NCBI RefSeq assembly: GCF_036588685.1
Contig: NC_086382.1
Span: 65,828,929 to 65,892,928 of the forward strand
DNA: 64,000 bases
Source of the DNA: Mytilus trossulus
Taxonomy: Eukaryota > Mollusca > Bivalvia > Mytilida > Mytilidae
Reading direction: 5' to 3'
Shown: one piece after another, positions 11,879 through 22,629 of the stretch
Position numbering within the stretch: the first letter of the stretch is position 1
Layout: each line of letters starts with the position of its first letter
Notes under the pieces: model-generated
Seen by the model: the letters and a program-made list of their open reading frames with translations, nothing else
The model's database searches: none
What the model was told of the DNA's origin: nothing
Position numbers and translations under genes: made by a program

Positions 11879-12438
11879 TTAAAACTTTACTTTTAATAAT
11901 ATATTTCTGCACCAAACTAAATAAAATACTTTTTTGTTCATCTGAGAGTACCGTTGAACCAAAAAGGAAAGTTTTTGTGTTAACTTGGACAGGAAGAACT
12001 GAAACAGAATCCAATAAAAATTAGTATATATAGGACAAGATAACAGGAAGTGAGAATTTGTTTCTACATCACCACAACGACAATTTGGAGAGTCTACTAA
12101 GTTACGAAGGAAAAGGTGAGAATTCATTGAGCTTGAATCCATTCTTAAGCGAGCATGAAGAATTTGACCAAAACGATGTCCTATATAATAATACGCTGGG
12201 ATCATACTATTTTGGGTACTAATTTGTTTTTGAATAATGATAAAGATTCACATTTTCTTATGTTTAAGTTAAGAGTGTCCCATAGTTTTGTTGTTGCAGG
12301 GATGAAATATTCAGAATATAAATGGGTCCGTGTGTTGACTTGTGAAATATTATTTCTCGGTCTTGTATTATGATCATGCCTACTGGCTTCTGAATCAGGC
12401 AATAAGTCTTTTAAATACTCTGGAGTTTTATTATTCAA
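11879..12438 (-). pseudogene. LINE C-terminal region with Cys/His motif
   Basis: Two overlapping frames supply the segment: 12202-12438 (HNTRPRNNISQVNTRTHLYS, FIPATTKLWDTL) and 11879-12205 (ARLRMDSSSMNSHLFLRNLV, then CRCGDVETNSHFLLSC). The C-x-C-x8-H-x4-C arrangement and its position behind the reverse transcriptase match the C-terminal segment of these LINEs. A frameshift near 12203 separates the two. Confidence 0.7.
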
Positions 12439-12893
12439 AATTTTGTGATAATGAGTTAGCCCGTGATTGCGCCGCCTTTTATATAATTTTCCCCATCGAG
12501 TTTCAACATATAAATTGTTTATATAAGCCTAGTACCCCCGTAACGATACGCGCCGCGCCAAGCCGAATACCTTCAAGTTTAGCAATCAAATTCTGATTTT
12601 GAGAGTCCCAAACAACATCGGCAATATTCAAGAATTGGGCGAAATTTTTTCAGGTCAAAATCTATCAAGAACATTTTTCATTATTCTTATTTTATTTATT
12701 CTTTTGTAAGATTTATAAACTAATATATATATTCAATATGGTCGTTCCAGGATCCGTTGTTAGAAAAAAAGACACCTAGATGTTTGTGTTTACATATTGG
12801 GTGTTCGAATTTAATGGAGGATGAAAGGGTCTATTTTTTTTGTTTGAAATTATCATACTTTTTTTGGGCATTAAAATTAACAAGCCATTTTTT

Positions 12894-13753
12894 TTACCAA
12901 TTATAAATCTTATCTAGATCGTCATTTAAAATTTTAGCTGTTTCTGTTGGATTGTCAACCATAATATATAATGAAGTGTCATCTGCGAATAGCTTAATGT
13001 GAGCTTGAATGTCTTCTACAATATCGTCTATAAATATAAAAAAAGGAGAGGACCTAGAATGGACCCTTGTGGGACGCCTGCATTTACATGTAATCATTCG
13101 GAACTTGAATCGTTAATAACAACCCACTGGACTCTATTTGTAAGATAGTCTCGATAATCCAGACGCTCCATATGCATATGTATTGTTGGCTGTAAGAACG
13201 ATAACTCTGCTGTATCGAGACTATTTGTAAGATAATTTTCAAACGGCCACCTTAGTAAAGAACCCGGTATGCCCGCTTGTTGAAGTTTAGATAGCAGTCC
13301 CTTATGCCAGACTCGATCAAACGCTTTTATACTTATATCACAGAATACTACCCTTATTTCTTTACAGCTATCTAAAGCCTTCCCAAAATCATTCGAAATG
13401 TTAATTAATTGATTAACTGCTGAATCCCCCTGTGTAAAGCCCGACTGATTTTTCGTTAAAATATTATTGCACATAAAGTGATTGTAAACATGTTTATATA
13501 CCCATCGTTCCATACACTTTGATATTACACTCAACAAGGAAATAAGTCTATAGTTTTTAACGTCATTCGGTTTACTATTTTTATAAACTGGGGTAACATT
13601 TGCTCTTTTCCATTGATCTGGAAAAGTAGACGAACTAAACGATAAGTTAAATAGTTTACATAGTGGATACTTTAAAACAGAAGATGCTTCTTTTAACAAT
13701 TTGGTACTTATGAGGTCTGGGCCAGAAGCTTTTGTGGGATTAACCATTTTCAA
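12894..13753 (-). pseudogene. LINE reverse transcriptase core, broken
   Basis: Frame 13094-13753 carries KASGPDLISTKLLKE, VTPVYKNSKPNDVKNYRLIS, LLSVISKCMERWV and CDISIKAFDRVWHKGLL (motif A). An extra residue in motif A, next to the usual DxSKAFD, suggests damage. The frame breaks near 13150. The fragment at 12894-13097 resumes with IDDIVED and LFADDTSLYI, the FADD form of the catalytic YxDD box. Order and spacing identify a Jockey/CR1-type enzyme. It cannot be translated as one protein. Confidence 0.8.
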
Positions 13754-14287
13754 TATATCTTCAACTTCAGTAACAGTAAGTTCTATATAACTAATGTCAT
13801 CACTTTATATTATGAAGTTCTTCGGGTAACACAGCACTTGAATCATCAATATTTGACTGGGAAGAAAAAAATCGATTAAATTAATTTGCCTTTTCGATTT
13901 CATCAAATATTAAGTTGTTATTAACCATTAATGGGGGTACACTTGCGTCGTTTGTTTTTAATCCGGATATTTGTTTAACCGTTTTCCACCAGTTAGTAGT
14001 GGACGGGTTACTGTTCGTGATTTTTTTTTATTAAATTGTTGTTATAATCATCCTTCGATTTTCTTATTAAACTAGTAACTTCATTTCGTATTTTCTTAAA
14101 TTTTGAACACTCCGATGAGTTATTATATTTTTAAGCCTTTCTGTGGATTCTATTTTTTTTCCTTATCTTTTTTTTAACATCATTTATTAGCCATGGAGGT
14201 TCATTTTTGCGAACAGTTATTATTTTATTTGGAATAAAATTTTCAGCAGCTTTTATGATAGTTTTTGTTATTTCGGTTGTAAATTGT

Positions 14288-14662
14288 TCAACGTTTATTT
14301 AAGTTAATTACGGAACCCCAATTTTTTTCAGATAAAATGTTACGATATCTGTCATAGTCTCCTCGATCATATAGCCAAATTTTCCGCTTAAAAGTTTTTT
14401 GACGACATTTTGGAAAGTTCAAAAGACTAATTATAGGACAGTGAAAACGTATTTGGTCTAATAAATGTGGCCCGACTCCACAGTAATTTATTATGTGAGC
14501 ATCATGTGTTATAAAAAGGTCTAACAATGATGACGACGATTCAGTAAAATGAGTAGGTTCATCTATCATTTGAGTAAGACTAAATTGGCTTAACAAAGGT
14601 GTAATTTTTGAAGACAGCATTATCCTAAAGGTAGACAAAAATAAGACGTGCTTCAAATACAT
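14288..14662 (-). pseudogene. LINE endonuclease domain, C-terminal part
   Basis: The 124-codon frame contains TQMIDEPTHFTESSSSLLDL followed by an FITHD segment, the form of the last conserved block of apurinic-type LINE endonucleases (SxLDxxxT/SxD). It continues into KRKIWLYDRGDYDRYRNILS, the linker seen before the reverse transcriptase in such elements. The first half of the endonuclease is absent. Confidence 0.7.
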
Positions 14663-15156
14663 GGTTCGTCATATGTAGCATCCAACTACAAGCCAAATAG
14701 TTAAAAAGAACTAACCGAGTCCCTATTGCGACAAACTCAACAAAAAAACAATGCATACAAATATGGATATTTCTTTCAATTGACAGTCATCCTTTTAAAT
14801 TTAGTCATTCTTTATAAATTACGGTCATCCTTAACAATTTACGTTCATCTTTAAACCAATTACGGTCAGCCTTGTTATGAATCGCTAATCCTGTTACGGT
14901 CATCTAGATTACGATTTACGGTCATCTTAGCGAATTTTTCAAATCCAATTTCCCGTTCTATACAAGTTCCTCGGTAGAGATTTGTGACTTCCGTGTGAAT
15001 CTTTTATATATTTACATCATATCAATGTATGCTTTGTAAAGAAAATGATGTAGAAACACCTTAACAGACAATAAAAATACTGACCTAATTTTTCATCCGA
15101 CATCTTGGGATGACCGTGAATGCAGTTACGGTCATCAGCTTTACCCCAGTGATAGT

Positions 15157-16057
15157 AGGACACCCAATTGCAGGATAAAAATATTTTCTAAATGTGCAGT
15201 TGAAATAAAAACTTTAACAAAACAATTATGCCCGATATAAAATTTCTCGTTCCTCGTTTTTTTTTTATATAGATTAAACCTTTGGATTTCCCGTTTGAAT
15301 GGCTTTACACTAGTCCTTTAATAGCTTGTCGATTTAGAAATTGAAGTCAAGTGGGGTAATGACTATCTTCCAGAAAAGATTGTTCATAATATCCATGGCA
15401 GTCGTCAATTTACATTAATTATATTTTGAAAATTAGGAAGTCTTTTGCAAATTAATACATTTTAAACAAAGGAACTGGAATGTGAAATGAATGAACTGGA
15501 TAATTACATCGTTTCCCAAAAATTTGGATAAAAGTAGAATTTCAATTGCTTGAAGTAATACCTTTTCTGAAACTGTTTACATATATCTTTCAACAAATCC
15601 AATTAAAATCATATGTCTATCATCTCATGTTTTTGGTAAAATTGCATCAAAAAGTTCGTGTACAAAAAAAGTGTTTGTAATCATAACGTTAATTTCTGGA
15701 CCGATGGCCGCTCTAGCTATGAAAATACGGAGAGCCGAACAGAAAATAGCCCTTAAACCATGTAAAATTGAATCTTGATGTTCTTATAAACCATCTTTGA
15801 AGGCTAAATTAGTACTTAACTGTCTAAAATGAATTTTATTACACAATAACTTTCATATCTAAAAAGCTATCCGACCGCAGCTTTAAAGCATTAAAACACG
15901 TCGCTTTATAGATGTTTTATAAGCTGAGTCAAACTCTTCATCAGAGCTTTCGATGTTTTCTTTCTTTGAAAATCTACATCGTTACTGTTACAACAACAAA
16001 AAATAAACTCTTTCAAAGTATTGTTTGCAGGTAAATTTGTGCTTAAAAAAAATGTCT
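15157..16057. other. 3' flank of the TPR gene
   Basis: No coding frame. On the minus strand an AATAAA-type signal (TTTATT on the plus strand at 15835-15840) lies about 220 bp beyond the TPR stop codon and is a candidate polyadenylation signal. The rest is unremarkable AT-rich DNA. Confidence 0.4.
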
Positions 16058-17278
16058 TCATTTAATTGCTTTTTGGTTTTGCAATAACTCCATCTGTGCG
16101 GACATAAGCTTTATGGTGTCCATATTTGTCTTTTCAGGAATCGTTACAGGCGGGAGGAAAGATAGGCGCTCTTTCTCTGCATCTTCTGCCAAAGAACAGT
16201 ACCGAAATGCTTCCGGGATATTTCCGTGCATGATATAGGCGGATGCTATCAGATAATAAGCATTCGGATACTTGTCATCGCATTTTGGGGCCAAGTTAAT
16301 GTATTGCAGGAGCAACTTGATAGCTTGTGTTGGATCAGTTTCGGTGTAATTGTATGCAATTCCATAGAGCGCTCCAAAATTTGTATGGTCCGAGTCATAA
16401 GATTTCTGAAACGAGTCTAGCGCTCGCTCAGGTTGACATGTAGATACGTAGTTTGCACCAAGATGATCATATACATCGCTTAGAATTCTTCGTTGGAACG
16501 GGTGAGAATCTATGTTCAAACTTAGTTTTGACGCAAACATCTCAGAAGTTTTGATGCGGAGTTTTGCAGATTCAAAATCAGACAAAAGTTTATTCTTCTC
16601 TTGTTCCGGATTGTATGCGGCTCTCACAAGAATGATAACTTTAACATACTCAGCAAAAATGTCATTGGGTCTGAATCTAAGATATTGCTCAATGAGAGAT
16701 CCAGTATTTTCAGGTGGTCGAAATGGCTCAAACATACTATTTACATAAATGTACCCATGTACGATATTCTCAAAAGCCGTACAAAGAATTTCACAGTCTT
16801 TCAAATCTTCAACTTTATCCTTTTTGTAGCCCTGTAATATTTGAGAAGCTAAAGAAAAATGATTCCAAGCTGTGATATACTTGTTTGCAGTCGGCGAATT
16901 TGGGTACTTTTGAAACATACTTAAAGAAAACGTGCGATGCTTTTTAAATATTTTGCCTGCATCTCTAGATTGTTTAATGATTTCCTTGTTTTCATTATGT
17001 AGGTGTTTAAAAAGAAGTGAGAACACTGGATTTGCCATAAATGCTCGAAAATCTGGGACATCTTCAATCCCAGAACATGATTTAAATTCCGGTTCTGTTT
17101 TATCTCCGTTTGATTTTCTTTCAGCCATTACATTTCTTGTATTTCTGTAAAAAAAAAATAGTATTACAAAAAAATAATATTGAGGATACAATGTCAAGTC
17201 CAAGTTATATTGTAAAAGTTTTACATGTACTTCTGGATTAGGAGTGTGTGCTTCATTAACGGACAATCGGGACCCCAT
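16058..17278 (-). CDS. TPR-like repeat protein of unknown function
   Basis: An open frame of 406 codons on the minus strand, and the only non-transposon gene I can support. Residues about 267-372 contain three helix-pair units with TPR character (DHLGANYVSTCQPERALDSF; ALYGIAYNYTETDPTQAIKL; AYYLIASAYIMHGNIPEAFR). Residues 75-260 look helical without a recognised domain. TPR arrays bind other proteins; the partner is unknown. Two starts are possible. The ATG at 17278 has a strong context (gccATGG) and begins MGSRLS, which fits the MGxxxS N-myristoylation pattern, but it is followed by a hydrophobic stretch (LYPQYYFFVILFFFY) coded by AT-rich DNA. The ATG at 17128 (MAERKS) lies just after a good minus-strand splice acceptor (T-rich tract plus ACAG near 17145). 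The stretch upstream may thus be intron, although splicing from the GT at 17230 or 17224 would not keep frame with MGSRLS. I do not recognise a named orthologue. Confidence 0.75.
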   Translation of the reverse strand: MGSRLSVNEAHTPNPEVHVKLLQYNLDLTLYPQYYFFVILFFFYRNTRNVMAERKSNGDKTEPEFKSCSGIEDVPDFRAFMANPVFSLLFKHLHNENKEIIKQSRDAGKIFKKHRTFSLSMFQKYPNSPTANKYITAWNHFSLASQILQGYKKDKVEDLKDCEILCTAFENIVHGYIYVNSMFEPFRPPENTGSLIEQYLRFRPNDIFAEYVKVIILVRAAYNPEQEKNKLLSDFESAKLRIKTSEMFASKLSLNIDSHPFQRRILSDVYDHLGANYVSTCQPERALDSFQKSYDSDHTNFGALYGIAYNYTETDPTQAIKLLLQYINLAPKCDDKYPNAYYLIASAYIMHGNIPEAFRYCSLAEDAEKERLSFLPPVTIPEKTNMDTIKLMSAQMELLQNQKAIK

Positions 17279-18157
17279 GGCAGGAGGCAGAGCCTAGTTC
17301 CAGACAAATTGATTTTCAAACGAAACCACTAAGTACAAATAAAACACGTTCTGACTAAAGAACTTGGAAAGACATGAAAAATTAGCCAGAGCAATCATTT
17401 AAGCTTACGTAAATGTGACGAAGCCTACATATGGCAGTCGTTTTTGGTTTTAATTCACTCGGGGAATTTTCGTGACGAAAAAGTAGAAAAGCCGTGACAT
17501 CATTTTCCATTTGGATAAGGGATACTCTTACAAGTCCCCAAATTTGTCAATTATGGGTAAGGGAATTAGTCGTTGAAGGGTAGGAATAAACTTCGCAATT
17601 TTGTTTCAGTCACGAATCTTGGGTTTTCATACTTTGCCGTTTGTGGAGCCCTTTTACGGAATCGTTTGAACTCTGCAAATAAAGTCATAAGCGTTAACCC
17701 GTTAAATTATTCGTACTCGTAAGTAACTTAATTTTGAGCAGTAGCAGAAAACACATCGCAATTGAAATTCAGAGATTTTAAACAGTAAGCAATTCCACGC
17801 TTACACAGAGAACAACTAATCTGTGGTGAACTTAAAAGGTTAAGCCCAAAAGTGTAAATTAAAGTGTTTGTAATAAATATAACAAATAAACAAACACGTT
17901 ATAACTCAACCCCGTATGAGCCAAATTCACAATCCCTGCCTGCATCACCCAAATTTGTAATTGTTTCTTCTTTAACAGTTGTTTCCCGAAAAAAAACCCA
18001 CCAGAAACTGTCACAATGGCTAGAGGACACACCAACTCCGGGAGGTTTACGCTAAAGTATTGGAATTGAGTCAGGATAAGGGTATCCTTGATTTGGTCAA
18101 CCTCCGGGAAGTTTGTTATATGCTCAGAATTTTACAGTGGCCGCTCTGTATTCTAAC
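17279..18157. other. 5' flank of the TPR gene
   Basis: This would contain the promoter of the minus-strand TPR gene, but I see no defensible core element. Two nearly identical phrases, 'caactccgggaggtttacg' (about 18033) and 'caacctccgggaagtttgt' (about 18098), suggest a small old duplication. Confidence 0.35.
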
Positions 18158-18320
18158 AAACTCATCATAGAAAGATACCAGGATTAAAATTGATGTATTC
18201 GCCAGACGCGCGTTTCGTCTGCTAAAGACTCATCAGTGACGCTCGAATCGAAAAATGTTTAAAGGGTCAAATAAACTATGAAGTTGAAGAGCATTGAGGA
18301 CCAAAAATCCTATGGACTTT
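18158..18320 (-). repeat. Dispersed mussel repeat (ACGCGCGTTTCGTC family)
   Basis: It contains 'catcatagaaagatacca', 'cagacgcgcgtttcgtctgc' and 'actcatcagtgacgctcgaa', phrases I recall as among the most frequent repeats in mytilid sequence. A short opposite-strand piece occurs at 38965-39030. It abuts the left edge of the tandem duplication. Confidence 0.65.
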
Positions 18321-18428
18321 AGTACTTCTTCACAGACTAACAGGGAGCTAGTAAAATGGGGCAAAATGATAAGATACAAAAAATCAGCAGCTTGATCCAG
18401 TAGTAGATTGGGATAGGGGTCCTCCCAA

Positions 18429-18590
18429 TTTACTCTGAGTACAGACAAACCTGTGCATCTTGAAAAGTCTTAAGGCATAGCAAGCCCTAAGTAAATATAA
18501 TTCAAATGCACTGTATGATTTAGAAAATTCATAATTTAACTGGATTTTGCCTTTCACTTTTTTTTGTCCCTCCAGAAGATGAGAAAATTA
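18429..18590 (+). repeat. Foldback-family end, left partner
   Basis: The piece 'ttactctgagtacagacaaa' followed by 'cctgtgcatc' and 'aaggcatagcaagccctaag' is the approximate reverse complement of 30265-30328. It is also a diverged relative of the arm at 5426-5572. Being inside the duplicated unit, it recurs at 23885-24046. Confidence 0.65.
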
Positions 18591-18696
18591 ACAAACAGTT
18601 GAGTTTCCCTTGATATGGTCCATTCAGGTACACAGTTTAAATCACCAGTTATTGCCAGTTATGTATCGTTACATCCCAACTCCTTTGTTCTAACAA

Positions 18697-18733
18697 GGGT
18701 GATCTGAACCGGATCACTTCTACCAGATCACCC
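18697..18733. repeat. Short hairpin (GGGTGATCTG arms)
   Basis: GGGTGATCTG at 18697-18706 pairs exactly with CAGATCACCC at 18724-18733. A second copy lies at 24153-24189. The same GGTGATC word recurs inside the larger hairpin at 19062-19169. Confidence 0.7.
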
Positions 18734-19061
18734 AGCTTGTGTTTCTTTGTTTTGCATGCTTTCCTTTCTTCTGTAACATTTTGGCTGGAATGATTTTAAC
18801 CTTTTTCAATAGTGGGGCGAGTCGGTAAATAAGAGTGGGGCGATTTTTTTTATAAAGTGTCGATCTAGTGTGGGCCGATTGGTCAGTGGGGCGAGTTGAC
18901 ATTGCTTTACATCTACTCACCGTGTTTGGTGGTCATAAAGGGTATACATTATATAGTAATAAACTAGAATAAAGTATTTTATAATGGTTGTGTGGCGTTT
19001 TAAACTAGATTTCATTGATTGTAAATGGGTTTTCGTCTAATCTAAAACAGCTGGGATGCAA

Positions 19062-19169
19062 AATAGTTATCCCATTCGGACTTGGTGTGTCAGTGTTAGA
19101 TCACCCTCTAGCCACCGACCATCGGGGTGATCTTACACTGACACATTGCGTCCTCGTGGGATAACTATT
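19062..19169. repeat. Imperfect hairpin, about 45-bp arms
   Basis: The left arm (AATAGTTATCCCA ... GTGTCAGTGTTAGATCACCC) pairs with the right arm (GGGGTGATCTTACACTGACAC ... GGGATAACTATT), leaving a loop of about 18 nt. It recurs at 24518-24625. It could be a small foldback; no target duplication was recognised. Confidence 0.8.
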
Positions 19170-19944
19170 ACTCCATCTATTGTCCGTGTCAATCAATACC
19201 GCTCACTTCAATTATTACCTGTGCACGCCTGGTAAACCATCTAATCTCAACCAAATGTTGAGACGGAAAAAAGTATTCGGGCACTTCCGGTTCAAAATAT
19301 CCAAAATAAACACAGGGTAGGTCGACTTTTCGTCAATATACTGAAAATCGATGAGTTTTTTGTAAAATAGGAGAATGTCATGCCATAGATAATTGAATTA
19401 GGATTTGTTTCGTGTATAACACGGACCAATATGATTTAAAATGACATCGGAATGACTTTTCTCCTGCAGGTTAATGTGGCCAGTGCAGTCAGCTATTGAC
19501 AAAATGACAGTGAAATCATTGTTAAAATCAACGTATATATCAGTAAAATAGTATTTGTTTAAAACCTCATAAACATTAAATTACAGTTTGCTTTTTTTCT
19601 TTACTAATATAATTTCATTAAGCTAAATATGTTATAAAGTAGATCATGTTGAGATTTTCTGGTATCGGTTGAGATATTCTGGAACAATGTTGAGATCTTC
19701 TGGTGATTGAAATTTTCAACTAGCTCAGTATCAATTATACATACAAATGTACAACCGCCAAAATTCATAAACTTGCCGTATACTGTTTGACATTTCAACT
19801 GTCATTTTAATCTTGTCTTTTTCAACTGTCATTTTAATCGTGTCTGTATAGTTATGGCAGCAGCTTCTAAAGAGACCTTTGGTTGTAATTAAGTGAATAC
19901 TGGGTAGTGAATAGTGAATAGCTGTGTTTTTTCTGTATTAAAGT

Positions 19945-20014
19945 TCTAGCGCTGGAGATTAATAGTCTAGCGCTGGAGATTAATAGTCTAGCGCTGGAGA
20001 TTAATAGTCTAGCG
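19945..20014 (+). repeat. 21-bp tandem repeat, three copies plus partial
   Basis: Three exact head-to-tail copies of a 21-bp unit opening TCTAGCGCTGGAGATTAATA start at 19945, followed by a partial TCTAGCG. It recurs at 25401-25470. The AGCGCT word recurs with less order down to about 20170. Confidence 0.9.
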
Positions 20015-20761
20015 TTTGAGAAGCAGTTTTGCACAGAAGCTATAAAGTCAATTAAGTTTTAATTAATATCTTCAGCGCTACAATTTATTCTTACATCGCT
20101 TAACTTGACATCTCAATAGCTAGCTTTTCGAAATCTACATCGCTATACTTTACATTTGCAGTGCTGGGGTTAACATCAGCACTAAACTTTATCTACAGAA
20201 CTGAGTTTTAAAAATCGTTAAAACAGGACAATTTGCATCCCCTGTGCTATATTTACATAACCAGTGCTTAACTTTGAATCTTCAACACTAGACCTTTATT
20301 CTGCCTCATACCGCGGTAAAGGATTCCTTCTTTATAAAGAATACATAGACGTGCCGCAGGAATGGGTATCTTTATTCATAGTCAAATTATATATCAACGG
20401 GTAGCAATTTCACAAAGTAAAATGTCAGTGGGTCAGTTATTTTTCTATTACGTTTTTTTCTATGTTTATAATCAACATGAACAGGAGTAAAACTGCGCAG
20501 ATTGTAGCATTGATGTTTTAATGAGTCATTAAAATACTCATTGTCTAACTAAATGCATATTCAGGAGAGTACATGAAATGTAAACATGAATGTTATATGA
20601 ACATAAACCCTCCGTTGTACTAGATTGACACGCCGTGTGTGCTTTTGAAAAGAAATTGATATATACGTCCACTTGTATTTTTGTCCATCTGATGAATTAA
20701 GCATTTTCCAACTGATTTTTATACTTCGTTCCTATGTTGTACTGTTATTCTACTGTCCAAT

Positions 20762-21095
20762 GTTAGGGGAGGGTTGGGATCCCGCTAACATGTTTAACCC
20801 CGCAATAGTATGTATGTTTGTGCCTGTACCAAGTTAAAAGCCTGTAATTCAGTGGTTGTCGTTTGTTTATGTGTTACATATTTGTTTTTCGTTCATTTTT
20901 TTTATATAAATAAGGCCGTTAGTATTTCTGTTACAATTGTCATTTCGGGGCCTTTTATATCTGACTATGCAGTATGGGCTTTGCTCATTGTTGAAGGCCG
21001 AACGGTGACCTATAGTTGTTAATCTCTGTGTCATTTTGGTCTCTTGTGAAGAGTTGTCTCATTGGCAATCATGCTTCATTTATATATATATTTAT
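20762..21095 (+). repeat. Long dispersed mussel family, full-length-like copy
   Basis: It runs from 'gttaggggagggttgggat' through 'catgtttaaccccgc', 'ttgaaggccgaacggtgacc' and 'tatagttgttaat' to 'gttgtctcattggcaatcat'. The reverse complement of 63570-63960 has the same phrases in the same order, as do pieces at 21930-22075, 29938-30240 (reverse), 37790-38010, 41860-42010 (reverse) and 50490-50590. No protein is encoded; it is SINE-like or a LINE 3' tail. It recurs at 26218-26551. Confidence 0.7.
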
Positions 21096-21149
21096 AGTAT
21101 ACAAGGTATTATCCCGCAGTTAAGATTTGTCACTTAAAAACGCATGCAC

Positions 21150-21860
21150 ATCCGTAAAAAAAACGGACGACTACCGGATGTACAACGGACACTTCATCCG
21201 TTGAATGTCTGTTAATTCAAAGTTTTGAACATGCTCGAAATTTTCCACCGGACAGAAGGGACATTGATGGATATCACGGATGTTGAAGGGACATTGATGG
21301 ATATCACGGATGTTGAAGGGACATTGATGGATATCACGGATGTTGAACGGACATGAAATGAAAATTAACGGACGTCTTACGGACATGAACGGATTGTAAA
21401 AGGTAATCCGTTTGGCGTCCGTTTGCGCTATCCGTTAAGGTGTAACATGTGCTTAAATCTCCGGTTACACCTTACCAGATAGCGTGAACGGACGCCGAAC
21501 GGATATTTTTTTTTCAATCCGTTCGTTCCGTGAAACGAGTGTTGTTATCCGTTATACGTCCGTCCATATCTGTTTCATTTCGTTCAGTATCCACTTTATC
21601 AGTCGACGTCCGGTTGGTGCGGTGGAAAAATTTGAGAATGTTAAAAACCTGTGAACGGACTCGTCGGATTTTTTTTACAATACTCGTCCGTTCTGTGTTC
21701 GTTTTGTATCTGTTACTTGTCCGTTATACATCCGTTGGAGGTCCGGTAGACAGGTTTACTAACGGACTTTACCGGACATATAAAGGATAAAACGGATGTG
21801 AGACGGACATGAACAGAAGGATTACAGAACGATAATTGATTATAAAACGGATACACACCA
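21150..21860. mobile_element. CGGAC/GTCCG-rich foldback with 30-bp triplet
   Basis: The block is crowded with CGGAC and its inverse GTCCG. The central arms at 21405-21446 and 21462-21504 (AATCCGTTTGGCGTCCG against CGGACGCCGAACGGAT) pair around 'atgtgcttaaatctcc'. Left of them are three exact copies of a 30-bp unit (21255-21344, opening GAAGGGACATTGATGGATAT). The unit is a multiple of three, so the minus strand reads a repeated HQCPFNIRDI peptide, which I regard as accidental. A related reversed piece is at 22160-22290. Second copy: 26606-27316. Confidence 0.65.
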
Positions 21861-21929
21861 ATTGAAAATCGCGTCAGAAAAAAACAATTATTGGTATGTT
21901 GGTTTTCTTTAGTATCATGAATATTTATG

Positions 21930-22075
21930 GCTTTTTATAGCTGACTACATATATGCGGTATGGGCTTTGATCATTGATGAAGGCCGTATGGTTACCTATA
22001 GTTGTTAATTTCTGTGTCATGTTGCTCTCTTGTGGAGAGTTATCTCATTAGCAATCATACCACATCTTCTTTTTT
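21930..22075 (+). repeat. Tail of the long dispersed mussel family
   Basis: 'ttgatgaaggccgtatggtt' followed by 'acctatagttgttaatttct' and 'gagttatctcattagcaatc' matches the last 150 bp of the copy at 20762-21095. It recurs at 27386-27531. Confidence 0.65.
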
Positions 22076-22629
22076 ATATGATCTTCTAAATCACGATCAG
22101 GCTTTTTATTCTGACATTTGTTTTCTTATTTCTTTTCCACCCCTTCCATTTCTCGGCATACTACACGTCCGTTTTATTTGTTCATTACATCACGGACTCC
22201 TAACGGAAGAAAATGGTGTAAATGGAAAAGTTTTGTCCATCCTTTCGGCGTCCGTTCGAGCTATCTGGTAAAGTGTGACCACAGTTTTAAGCAGAACTTG
22301 CATGCTAAGCATAGACACACACACATATGTTTAACTTTTTCTGTATCATTGGAACAAAAACATACTAGTAGAAGTAGTAGTAATATATATATAGTGGTAG
22401 AGACAGAGGTCCTCGGGCGTTATCCGCCTGATCCAGTAAAAATGTTGGACCGACCAATCCAACCTGAATCACAACATATTGCTGGTCAATGTAGATCAAA
22501 TAACGATGTTTTAATGAAAGATAGTGGAAATGACACAATGAAATGTGTAATGCATGGTTGGGCCCGTTGGAAAAAAGAGACATGAGGTCCAAATATACAT
22601 ACAAACAAAACCTGGAGAGCTTTTATATC

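Larger units (their letters stand above)
11640..14665 (-). pseudogene. Non-LTR retrotransposon (Jockey/CR1-like), 5' truncated
   Basis: Read on the minus strand, the piece holds in order the end of an endonuclease domain, a reverse transcriptase, and a C-terminal cysteine/histidine region. Multiple frameshifts and stops lie between them. The 5' end stops near 14665, so most of the endonuclease is missing, as is usual for 5'-truncated LINE copies. It sits between the inverted arms of the 11094-15151 element and therefore inserted after that element. Confidence 0.8.
11094..15151. mobile_element. CACTG-ended TIR element with 5-bp TSD
   Basis: The ends are CACTGGGGTAAAGCTGATGA at 11094 and its exact inverse ending 15151. 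They are flanked by the direct repeat ATAGT (11089-11093 and 15152-15156), a clean 5-bp target duplication. The inverted arms reach about 400 bp (to about 11500 and from about 14745). They hold many subterminal copies of GATGACCGTAA in the left arm, mirrored as TTACGGTCATC in the right, the kind of array that transposases bind in CACTA/EnSpm-type elements. The interior between the arms is mostly a minus-strand LINE fragment, so the original element was probably a foldback/MITE of about 0.8 kb that received the LINE. No matching transposase is visible. Confidence 0.8.

Noticed and set aside
21171-21386. Minus-strand frame with a repeated HQCPFNIRDI peptide
   Set aside because: It follows automatically from three copies of a 30-bp DNA repeat inside a foldback; there is no start context or domain.
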